Source: Serratia sp. H1w (GTDB taxonomy: Bacteria > Pseudomonadota > Gammaproteobacteria > Enterobacterales > Enterobacteriaceae). Taken from it: a DNA stretch of 64,000 bases. The notes under the pieces are model-generated. The model searched no databases. It worked only from the letters and a program-made list of their open reading frames with translations, and had not been told where the DNA came from. The DNA lies in NCBI RefSeq assembly GCF_000633355.1, contig NZ_AYMQ01000063.1, positions 1 to 64,000 of the forward strand. Direction: 5' to 3'. A program made the translations under genes and the position numbers. Positions within the stretch are counted from its first letter, which is position 1; each line of letters begins with the position of its first letter. Of the stretch, positions 57,192 through 64,000 are shown piece by piece.

Positions 57192-57824
57192 ATGAACTGG
57201 CATTTTCTGACTTTTTTCGGTGACAGCATGCTGTTGCTGCCCTGCGCAGCCATCGTCTTTATTATTTTAATCCTGTCCCCGACCAGCAGAAAACCCACCT
57301 GGCAATGGATGCTACTGTTTGGCGGCGTGGGTGCCGTAGTTTGCGTTTCGAAGCTGGCATTTATGGGTTGGGGCATCGGCAGCCGCAACTGGGATTTTAC
57401 CGGCTTCAGCGGCCACTCGGCCCTGTCTGCCAGTATCTGGCCGGTTATCCTGTGGTTGCTGTGCGGGCGTTTTTCTTCACCGGTCAGACGGACTGCGGTG
57501 ATCGTCGGTTATTTATTGGCCGCCGCTGTAGGCTATTCACGCTTGGTGATCCACGCTCATTCCACTTCTGAGGTGATCACTGGCCTGGCGCTTGGCTTTA
57601 TCGTCAGCAGCACTTTCTTGCTGTTGCAACGCGGTACGCAGCCACCGCGGCTGTCCTACCGTAAAATTGCCGTTACGCTGGCGCTGCCCATTGTTCTGAT
57701 CAACTCAGGCACTGCGGCACCGACCCAGGGGTTGCTGGAAAGGATTGCCGTGACCATTGCTCCGGTGGAAAAACCGTTTGTGCGGGCCGATTTGCATAAG
57801 AAGCCAATGTCCCCCTCACCCTAA
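57192..57824 (+). CDS. PAP2-type membrane phosphatase, partial motif set
   Basis: 210 residues from the ATG at 57192, the first one next to the hydrophobic start NWHFLTFFGDSMLLLPCAA; 50 upstream in-frame codons lack any feature and the ribosome site is weak. About six helices. PAP2 motif 2 is GFSGHSALSA; motif 3 is SRLVIHAHSTSE, with Glu where the family usually has Asp; motif 1 (K-x6-RP) is not visible. It may act on lipid phosphates such as undecaprenyl pyrophosphate or lipid A. The last codons (SPSP and stop) are contributed by the repeat starting at 57811. Confidence 0.8.
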   Translation: MNWHFLTFFGDSMLLLPCAAIVFIILILSPTSRKPTWQWMLLFGGVGAVVCVSKLAFMGWGIGSRNWDFTGFSGHSALSASIWPVILWLLCGRFSSPVRRTAVIVGYLLAAAVGYSRLVIHAHSTSEVITGLALGFIVSSTFLLLQRGTQPPRLSYRKIAVTLALPIVLINSGTAAPTQGLLERIAVTIAPVEKPFVRADLHKKPMSPSP

Positions 57825-57960
57825 CCCGCTACCACAAGGAAAGGGGACCGATCGAGCCACAGATTAACGGGCGCAACATGCGGCGCCCCTACGCAGACAC
57901 CTGACCCCTGCCCCGTACCAGCTCCCTCTCCTTTTTGGGGAGAGGGTTGGGGTGAGGGGA
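57811..57960. repeat. CCCTCACC-type inverted repeat element (copy B) with nested GGGCGC palindrome
   Basis: A 150-base element with outer arms CCCCCTCACCCTAACCCGCT and a right arm ending AGAGGGTTGGGGTGAGGGG. The left inner hairpin is degenerate, while the right one is intact (CCCTCTCC/GGGGAGAGGG around TTTTT). Inside it, at 57869-57888, sits GGGCGCAACATGCGGCGCCC, a member of the second palindrome family. The element overlaps the final 14 bases of the PAP2 gene and ends 26 bases before the mrp stop. Confidence 0.85.
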
Positions 57961-57986
57961 AAAAAACGAGCACGTAATTCGGAAAA

Positions 57987-59099
57987 TCAAAGCGCGCGGA
58001 AGGAGATCTCGGTAGGAATGGCTTCCCCCTGCCAGTACATCTGAGCCGCAACGCGCCCAGCCAACTGGCGGTACATCTCGGCAAACTCGCTATCCGGGCG
58101 GCTGACCACGGTCGGTTGACCACGATCCAGATCTTCACGCAGTGAGATATGCAACGGCATCTGCCCCAACAGGCGGCTATGGTATTTCTGCACCAGCTTC
58201 TCTGCGCCACCGGTGCCAAAGATTGGCTCGTGATGACCACAGTTGCTGCAAACATGCATACTCATGTTCTCAACGATGCCCAATACCGGTACATGCACTT
58301 TCTCGAACATCACGATACCTTTGGCGGCATCCAGCAAGGCGATGTCTTGTGGCGTCGTCACCACCAGCGCACCGGTGACCGGGATATTCTGCGACAGCGT
58401 CAACTGGATATCCCCAGTGCCCGGCGGCATATCCAGCACCAGATAATCCAGGTCTGGCCAGATCGTATCTTGCAACAGTTGCAGCAGTGCCTTGCTGGCC
58501 ATCGGGCCACGCCACACCATCGCGTTGTCATCGGTCACCAGATAGCCGATGGAGTTGGTCGCTAAGCCGTGCGCCACGATCGGGGCCATATGCTGGCCGT
58601 CCGGCGAGGTTGGACGTTCGTGCTCGGTGCCCAGCATATTGGGGATCGACGGGCCATAAATGTCCGCATCCAGAATGCCCACTTTGGCACCTTCGGCGAT
58701 CAGCGCCAGCGCCAGGTTGACTGCAGTACTGGATTTCCCCACCCCGCCTTTGCCAGAGCTGACGGCAATGATGTTACGTACGCCTTTCACACCGGCCTGA
58801 TCGTTGGCACGTTTCAAGGTAGTGATGTCGTGTTTCAGCTTCCAGTCGATAGCTTGTACGCCGGTGACGCGCAGCAGTTCTGCACTGACTGACTCTTTCA
58901 GCGCCTCAAACCCGCTTTGCCAGGCAAACGGCATGACCAGTTCGATATGCAGGACATTGTCCATCAGCGCACAGTGATGAATGGCTTTCAGCGCAGTCAG
59001 GTTGTTTTTTAACGTCGGGTGTTCGAAGGCGGCCAATACTCCGGTCACCAGGGCGCGCAGAACTTCAGGGTTGGTCTGCTCAGGGGATTTGGCGTTCAT
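57987..59099 (-). CDS. mrp: Mrp/ApbC: iron-sulfur cluster carrier ATPase
   Basis: P-loop scaffold/carrier that delivers Fe-S clusters. 370 residues from the ATG at 59099 (AAGGAG five bases upstream); E. coli Mrp has 369. N-terminal MIP18-like domain (about 15-95), deviant Walker A SSGKGGVGKSSTAVNLA, DADIYGPSIPNMLG, DMPPGTGD, and the cluster-ligand pair MSMHVCSNCGHHEPIFG. Divergent from metG, as in E. coli. Confidence 0.96.
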   Translation of the reverse strand: MNAKSPEQTNPEVLRALVTGVLAAFEHPTLKNNLTALKAIHHCALMDNVLHIELVMPFAWQSGFEALKESVSAELLRVTGVQAIDWKLKHDITTLKRANDQAGVKGVRNIIAVSSGKGGVGKSSTAVNLALALIAEGAKVGILDADIYGPSIPNMLGTEHERPTSPDGQHMAPIVAHGLATNSIGYLVTDDNAMVWRGPMASKALLQLLQDTIWPDLDYLVLDMPPGTGDIQLTLSQNIPVTGALVVTTPQDIALLDAAKGIVMFEKVHVPVLGIVENMSMHVCSNCGHHEPIFGTGGAEKLVQKYHSRLLGQMPLHISLREDLDRGQPTVVSRPDSEFAEMYRQLAGRVAAQMYWQGEAIPTEISFRAL

Positions 59100-59259
59100 C
59101 CCGGCTCCTTGATTTTGAATGGATAGCAACCTGACAAGCATATCAGAACTGCAGGGCAACTCGCTCGTATAACCCGAAAGAAACCGCCCTAGCAGCAGAG
59201 GACGCGATCGGGTAACATCAAAGGTCCTTTTCACTCACTAAAGAAAGCAACTTTTCATT

Positions 59260-61290
59260 ATGGCTCAAGTCGCGAAAAAATTATTGGTGACGTGCGCGCT
59301 ACCGTACGCAAATGGTTCCATCCATCTCGGCCACATGCTCGAGCACATCCAGGCAGATATCTGGGTTCGTTACCAACGAATGCGCGGCAACGAAGTTCAT
59401 TTCATCTGTGCGGACGACGCGCACGGCACACCGATCATGCTCAAAGCACAGCAGATGGGTATCGCGCCAGAAGAAATGATCGCGGAAATGAGCCGCGAGC
59501 ACCAACAGGATTTCGCCGGTTTTGGCATCAGCTATGAAAATTATCATTCGACCCATAGCGAAGAAAACCGCGCACTGTCCGGTGTGATCTATGGCCGCTT
59601 GAAAGAGAACGGTCACATCAAGCGCCGCACCATTTCTCAGCTTTACGATCCAGAGAAAGGCATGTTCCTGCCGGATCGTTTTGTGAAGGGTACCTGCCCG
59701 AAATGTAAAGCTCCGGATCAATACGGCGATAACTGCGAAGTCTGTGGCGCAACCTATAGCCCGACCGAGCTGATCGACCCTAAATCCGTGGTTTCCGGCG
59801 CTACCCCGGAAATGCGTGATTCCGAGCACTATTTCTTCGATCTGCCCGCTTTCAGCGACATGCTGCAAGCCTGGACGCGCTCCGGTGCGCTGCAAGAGCA
59901 GGTGGCGAACAAGATGCAGGAATGGTTCGAGTCTGGCCTGCAACAGTGGGATATCTCCCGCGATGCGCCGTATTTCGGCTTCGAAATTCCCGATGCTCCC
60001 GGCAAATATTTCTACGTCTGGCTGGATGCGCCAATCGGTTACATGGGCTCGTTCAAGAACCTGTGTGACAAGCGCGGCGATCTGGATTTCGACGAGTTCT
60101 GGAACAAAGACTCCACAACCGAGCTGTATCACTTTATCGGTAAGGATATCGTCTACTTCCACAGCCTGTTCTGGCCGGCAATGCTTGAAGGCAGCGATTT
60201 CCGCAAGCCAACCAGCCTGTTTGTGCACGGTTATGTGACGGTGAACGGTGCGAAGATGTCCAAGTCTCGCGGTACCTTCATTAAAGCTGGCACCTACCTC
60301 AAGCATCTGGATGCCGATTGCCTGCGTTATTACTACGCCGCCAAGCTCTCTTCACGCATCGACGATATCGACCTGAACCTGGAAGACTTCGTGCAACGCG
60401 TGAATGCAGATATCGTCAACAAGGTGGTGAACCTAGCTTCCCGCAACGCTGGCTTTATCAACAAGCGCTTTGCCGGGCAGTTGGCCGATCATCTGGCCGA
60501 TCCTGAGCTGTATCAGACCTTTGTTGATGCTGCCAGCAGCATTGCGCAGGCCTATGCCAGCCGTGAAACCAGCCGGGCGATCCGCGAAATCATGGCGCTG
60601 GCCGATCTGGCCAACCGCTATGTCGATGAGCAGGCTCCTTGGGTGGTGGCGAAAGCAGAAGGCCGTGATGCCGATCTGCAAGCCATCTGTTCAATGGGCA
60701 TCAACCTGTTCCGCGTGCTGATGACCTACCTCAAGCCGGTACTGCCTGCACTGACCGAACGTGCCGAAGCGTTCCTCAACTGCGAACTGAGCTGGGATGG
60801 CATTGAGCAACCGCTGCTGGGCCATCAGGTGAATACCTTCAAGGCACTATTCAACCGTATCGATCTCGACAAAGTGAATGAAATGGTGAACGCATCCAAA
60901 GAAGATCTGGCAGCCAGCCAGAAGGTGGTCAGCGGCCCGTTGGCGGACGACCCAATCCAGGACACCATCAGCTTTGACGATTTCGCCAAGGTCGATATGC
61001 GCATCGCGCTGATCAAGAGCGCCGAGTTTGTTGAAGGTTCCGACAAGCTGCTGAAATTGCAGTTGGATCTGGGTGGTGAATCACGTCAGATTTTCTCCGG
61101 TATCCGCTCGGCCTACCCTGATCCTTCACTGCTGGAAGGGCGTTTGACGATTATGGTGGCCAACCTGGCACCGCGTAAAATGCGCTTTGGCGTTTCCGAA
61201 GGTATGGTGATGGCAGCAGGCCCTGGCGGCAAAGAGATCTTCTTGCTCAGCCCGGACAGCGGCGCACAGCCTGGCATGCAGGTTAAGTAA
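59260..61290 (+). CDS. metG: MetG: methionyl-tRNA synthetase
   Basis: 676 residues (E. coli 677). HIGH-type motif in SIHLGHML, zinc knuckle [17 protein letters not shown], class I KMSKS loop in [10 protein letters not shown], anticodon-binding region with WVVAK, and the C-terminal tRNA-binding/dimer domain ([27 protein letters not shown]). Essential housekeeping gene. Confidence 0.98.
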   Translation: MAQVAKKLLVTCALPYANGSIHLGHMLEHIQADIWVRYQRMRGNEVHFICADDAHGTPIMLKAQQMGIAPEEMIAEMSREHQQDFAGFGISYENYHSTHSEENRALSGVIYGRLKENGHIKRRTISQLYDPEKGMFLPDRFVKGTCPKCKAPDQYGDNCEVCGATYSPTELIDPKSVVSGATPEMRDSEHYFFDLPAFSDMLQAWTRSGALQEQVANKMQEWFESGLQQWDISRDAPYFGFEIPDAPGKYFYVWLDAPIGYMGSFKNLCDKRGDLDFDEFWNKDSTTELYHFIGKDIVYFHSLFWPAMLEGSDFRKPTSLFVHGYVTVNGAKMSKSRGTFIKAGTYLKHLDADCLRYYYAAKLSSRIDDIDLNLEDFVQRVNADIVNKVVNLASRNAGFINKRFAGQLADHLADPELYQTFVDAASSIAQAYASRETSRAIREIMALADLANRYVDEQAPWVVAKAEGRDADLQAICSMGINLFRVLMTYLKPVLPALTERAEAFLNCELSWDGIEQPLLGHQVNTFKALFNRIDLDKVNEMVNASKEDLAASQKVVSGPLADDPIQDTISFDDFAKVDMRIALIKSAEFVEGSDKLLKLQLDLGGESRQIFSGIRSAYPDPSLLEGRLTIMVANLAPRKMRFGVSEGMVMAAGPGGKEIFLLSPDSGAQPGMQVK

Positions 61291-61313
61291 CTTTCTGTAA
61301 TATCGAGTAAAGT

Positions 61314-61473
61314 CCCCTCACCCTAACCCTCTCCCCAGGGAGAGGGGACCGTATGTGCCACCTATTAGCTCCCGCATCCAACTTCAACTCTGAGGGGTAA
61401 AATTTAACCTCCGTACCTGACCACAACACCGAATCGGCTCCCTCGCCCTTCGGGAGAGGGTTGGGGTGAGGGG
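61314..61473. repeat. CCCTCACC-type inverted repeat element (copy C)
   Basis: A 160-base element: left arm CCCCTCACCCTAACCCTCTC with inner hairpin CCCTCTCCCCAGGGAGAGGGG, right arm with CCCTCGCCCTTCGGGAGAGGG and an end TTGGGGTGAGGGG. It begins 24 bases after metG and ends six bases before the stop of the convergent DUF559 gene. Confidence 0.85.
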
Positions 61474-61478
61474 CGATC

Positions 61479-61844
61479 TCAACGGCCGGAATGGGTGGAC
61501 ATTTTGCGATATAAATTCCATAGAACAACCTGCCTGACTCCATCCCAATTACGCAGTACTTCATCATTCCAAAAGCGAATCACGGTAAATCCCTGGCGTT
61601 CTAAAAAGCGGCTCCGTTGCTGGTCATAAAACACTCGCTCCGTATGCTGACCACCATCCACCTCAACAATCAGCTTCGCCTGCCAACAAATAAAATCAAC
61701 GAAATAAGCGCCAACAGGCACTTGCCGACGGAATTTGAACCCCGCCAAACGGCGATCACGCAGCTGCAACCACAAATATTTTTCGGCATCTGTCATGCAA
61801 GCCCGCAATCGACGGGCTTTGGTTAAAGTTGTGGATTTTGTCAT
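61479..61844 (-). CDS. DUF559 family endonuclease-like protein
   Basis: 121 residues from the ATG at 61844, preceded by GGAGG at five bases; 54 upstream in-frame codons lack support. DUF559 layout: ARRLRACMTDAEKYLWLQLRDRRLAGFKFRRQVPVGAYFVDF, then the candidate catalytic LIVEVDGGQH, then RSRFLERQGFTVIRFWNDEVLRN. The fold is related to Vsr/restriction endonucleases (family knowledge). Such genes occur singly and are often close to repeats or mobile DNA; the cellular role is not established. The upstream gap to 62083 has no gene. Confidence 0.88.
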   Translation of the reverse strand: MTKSTTLTKARRLRACMTDAEKYLWLQLRDRRLAGFKFRRQVPVGAYFVDFICWQAKLIVEVDGGQHTERVFYDQQRSRFLERQGFTVIRFWNDEVLRNWDGVRQVVLWNLYRKMSTHSGR

Positions 61845-62083
61845 AGCGACCTCCACAACAACGCTATCTTTGCTACAGTTGGTCAGCCATAGGCTCCGGC
61901 CAAAGTTGCGTACCTCATCCAAACAAATCGTTATATCAACTGAAAAAAATTCATAAGCCGGTGGATTCCCAATTGCCAGGCATCTGGTTATGATGCTGCA
62001 TCGCACAAAATAGACGTCTAGATAGAAAGATAGCTAAACATCCAATTTTACCAGGAATATCACCACCTGCTTCGGAGCCGATA

Positions 62084-63157
62084 ATGAAAACGATAAAGAC
62101 CTCACTGCTCGCCCTCAGCCTGTTGACCAGCCTGCCTCTGCTCGCCGCAGAAGCCACACTTGCCCCCGTGCCTGCCGCTATTGCCCAGCACCAAGGGCAG
62201 ATCCGCGTCGCGGTGATCCGTAACCTGGGTTCCGATGACAACACCACCCAGTTTTTAGCCGGTGCCATCCAAGAGGGCCGCAAGCTTGGCTTCAAAGTGG
62301 ATACCTTCCTGAGCAACGGTGACGATGCGCGTTTCCAGGATTTCGTTAACCAGACCATCAGCCAGAAGTATGACGGTATTATCCTTTCCCAAGGACGTGC
62401 GCCCTATTCCACCGACTTGGTCAAGCGCATCACAGCGGCAGGTATTGCAGTATCGGCCTTTGATACCGACGTCAGCGGTGAGATCCCCGGCGTGACCGTC
62501 TCCCAACAGGATGATGCCTCTCTGGCCAATGAATCCTTCGGCCAGTTGATTAAAGACTTCGACGGCAAGGCCAACATTATCAAGCTGTGGGTCGCGGGCT
62601 TCCCACCGATGGAGCGCCGCCAAGCCGCTTACCAGGAATTACTGAAACAAAACCCAGGGATTCATGAGTTGGAATCGATCGGGGCGGTTTCCTCCGACGT
62701 GCAGGGTGATACCGCCAATAAAGTGGGTGCCGTTCTGGCCAAGTACCCGAAAGGTAAAATCGACGCCATCTGGGGCACTTGGGATGCGTTCAGCCAGGGT
62801 GCCTACAAGGCGCTGCAAGAAAATGGCCGCACCGAGATCAAACTCTACAGCATCGATATCTCTAATCAGGATCTGCAACTGATGCGCGAAGCCGGTAGCC
62901 CGTGGAAGGTCAGCGTTGCGGTGGATACCAAGCTGATTGGTGCCGTCAATCTGCGTCTGATCGCTAACAAGTTGGCGGGCGAAACAACGCCTGCCACTTA
63001 CCAGTTTAAAGCTGCTGCGATCCCGCAGGCCTTGCTGGTCAGCCAGACCGGTCCTATCAACGTGGCCTCGTTGGGCAAGATTATTCCAGGCTGGGGCAAC
63101 AGCGAAGATTTCATTCAGCCCTGGTTTGCCACCCTGCAGGCCAAATCCGGCAAATAA
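62084..63157 (+). CDS. Periplasmic sugar-binding protein, ABC importer type, orphan
   Basis: 357 residues. Signal peptide of about 22 residues (LLALSLLTSLPLLAAEA). Type I periplasmic-binding fold: IRVAVIRNLGSDDNTTQFLAGAIQEG, YDGIILSQGRAPYSTDLVKRI, SAFDTDVSG, WGTWDAFSQGAYKAL and YSIDISNQDLQLMREAG. No ATPase or permease gene lies next to it, so it either pairs with a transporter encoded elsewhere or has a sensing role. The terminator at 63172-63199 shows it is transcribed alone. Ligand unknown. Confidence 0.88.
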   Translation: MKTIKTSLLALSLLTSLPLLAAEATLAPVPAAIAQHQGQIRVAVIRNLGSDDNTTQFLAGAIQEGRKLGFKVDTFLSNGDDARFQDFVNQTISQKYDGIILSQGRAPYSTDLVKRITAAGIAVSAFDTDVSGEIPGVTVSQQDDASLANESFGQLIKDFDGKANIIKLWVAGFPPMERRQAAYQELLKQNPGIHELESIGAVSSDVQGDTANKVGAVLAKYPKGKIDAIWGTWDAFSQGAYKALQENGRTEIKLYSIDISNQDLQLMREAGSPWKVSVAVDTKLIGAVNLRLIANKLAGETTPATYQFKAAAIPQALLVSQTGPINVASLGKIIPGWGNSEDFIQPWFATLQAKSGK

Positions 63158-63171
63158 TGCTGTTTTATCGT

Positions 63172-63199
63172 GGGGCTACAGACGTAGCCTCTTTTTTTT
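63172..63199 (+). terminator. Rho-independent terminator after the orphan binding-protein gene
   Basis: Stem GGGGCTAC/GTAGCCTC (eight base pairs, one G-U), four-base loop, then eight T residues on the plus strand, 15 bases after the stop codon. Confidence 0.93.
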
Positions 63200-63293
63200 A
63201 AACAATTTTTCCGTCCCCCCCCTTCTCTGCATCACAAAATACGCTACTGTAGTTGCATTGGCGTAATAACTGTATGCATCAACAGGTTTGGTT

Positions 63294-64000
63294 ATGAAGG
63301 GATTCCCCCCACTGATTAAGATATTACTGGCGAGTTCGCTGGTGCTGACCATAGGCCGTGGCGTCACGCTGCCCTTTATCACCATTTACCTGACCGAGCA
63401 CTTCCACCTGCTGCCCAAAAGCGTGGGCATTATTCTTGGCATCAGCCTGACCATCGGCATCATCAGCAGCTTTTATGGCGGCTATCTGGTCGATCGCTTT
63501 AATAAAAACCCGCTGATCCTGCTTGCCATCCTGTTATTTTCGCTGAGCTTTTTTGCTATCCCGTCGGTATCACAGCCCGCAGGTGTCATCCTGGTGCTGG
63601 CGATCCTGCATACCGCCTATGCGGTGCTCAATATCGCCATCAAGGCCTGCTTTGCCAGTTGGCTGCCGGTCAACCAACGCATCAAGGCCTTCTCGATCAA
63701 CTATACGTTGATCAACGTTGGCTGGGCTGTCGGTTCATCGTTGGGCGTGATGGTGGCCGGTTACAGCCCACTGTTGCCGTTCTACCTTTCCGGTGGCTTG
63801 GCGTTACTGACGGTAGTCACCCTCAGCTTTCGTCTGCGCAACTATCCTGCACCACCGGCAACAGAAACTGACATTTCGCCAGCGGTACTCAACTTCCGCC
63901 AGACGGTCAATGTGTTGCGCGGTGATCGGCGGCTGATCTACTTCACCCTGGGCAGTACGCTTGGCGCGGTGGTCTTTGGCCAATTTACCGGTTATCTGTC
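63294..64000 (+). CDS. Major facilitator superfamily transporter, N-terminal part (runs off window)
   Basis: The frame opens with ATG at 63294 and stays open to the window end, giving about 235 residues and six to seven helices. LLASSLVLTIGRGVTLPFITIYL, the loop 2-3 motif GGYLVDRFNKNP (A-motif-like), SINYTLINVGWAVGSSLG and FTLGSTLGAVVFGQF match the YdeE-like drug/dipeptide exporter group as I recall it. The ribosome site is weak (CAGG). Substrate unknown. The C-terminal half is outside the window. Confidence 0.8.
   Translation, partial: MKGFPPLIKILLASSLVLTIGRGVTLPFITIYLTEHFHLLPKSVGIILGISLTIGIISSFYGGYLVDRFNKNPLILLAILLFSLSFFAIPSVSQPAGVILVLAILHTAYAVLNIAIKACFASWLPVNQRIKAFSINYTLINVGWAVGSSLGVMVAGYSPLLPFYLSGGLALLTVVTLSFRLRNYPAPPATETDISPAVLNFRQTVNVLRGDRRLIYFTLGSTLGAVVFGQFTGYL

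Noticed and set aside
59299-60306. 335-codon antisense open frame in metG
   Set aside because: It lies fully inside metG, lacks known motifs and arises from codon bias of the real gene.

Overview
The window looks like an Enterobacterales chromosome, most likely Serratia or a close relative (inference). The udk-dcd-asmA block, metG next to mrp, and yegH beside a galF/galU-wza-wzb-wzc locus reproduce the E. coli gene neighbourhood. By eye, base composition changes sharply: roughly 25-36.6 kb is strongly A+T-rich, as is typical of exchanged surface-polysaccharide genes, while 41-64 kb is ordinary backbone composition. No rRNA, tRNA, CRISPR array or intact insertion sequence was recognised.

Two complete polysaccharide factories lie end to end on the minus strand. 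The first (read from 40.3 kb down to 18.5 kb) is a Wzy-dependent capsule/exopolysaccharide locus: JUMPStart/ops, galU, galF, wza, wzb, wzc, wzx, two glycosyltransferases (GTs), wzy, two more GTs, a WcaJ-type initiating transferase, an acyltransferase, manC, manB and a full rmlBACD set, closed by a terminator at 18425-18452. The second (17.1 kb down to the window start) looks like an ABC-transporter-dependent O-antigen locus: a second rmlBACD, a terminator, a rhamnosyltransferase-like GT, then a second JUMPStart/ops at 11845-11882 leading into a GT2, wzm, wzt, a 1244-residue methyltransferase/coiled-coil/GT fusion, a GT4, an epimerase, another GT4 and a short acyltransferase. galE sits alone between the two loci, bounded by hairpins on both sides. 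The precursors implied are dTDP-rhamnose (made twice), GDP-mannose, UDP-glucose and UDP-galactose. No gmd/fcl is present, so mannose rather than fucose is the likely GDP-linked sugar.

To the right of the capsule promoter the plus strand carries yegH, convergent with dcuC. Next is a self-contained pentose/polyol catabolic operon (44.6-52.4 kb): a zinc polyol dehydrogenase, a ribose-type ABC importer (binding protein, ATPase, permease), an L-xylulose-type FGGY kinase, a UlaE-type 3-epimerase and an AraD/UlaF-type 4-epimerase. A convergent LacI-family repressor gene follows. The set would carry a polyol such as xylitol or L-arabinitol through L-xylulose to D-xylulose 5-phosphate. Its upstream region holds CRP-like sites and a near-perfect 23-bp inverted repeat.

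The right end is housekeeping: asmA, dcd, udk (minus), a PAP2 phosphatase gene (plus), mrp/apbC (minus), metG (plus), a DUF559 gene (minus), an orphan sugar-binding protein (plus) and the start of an MFS transporter that runs off the window. Two families of palindromic intergenic repeats occur here. Three copies of a CCCTCACC-type element exactly fill three convergent gene junctions, and GGGCGC-type palindromes sit in other gene gaps.
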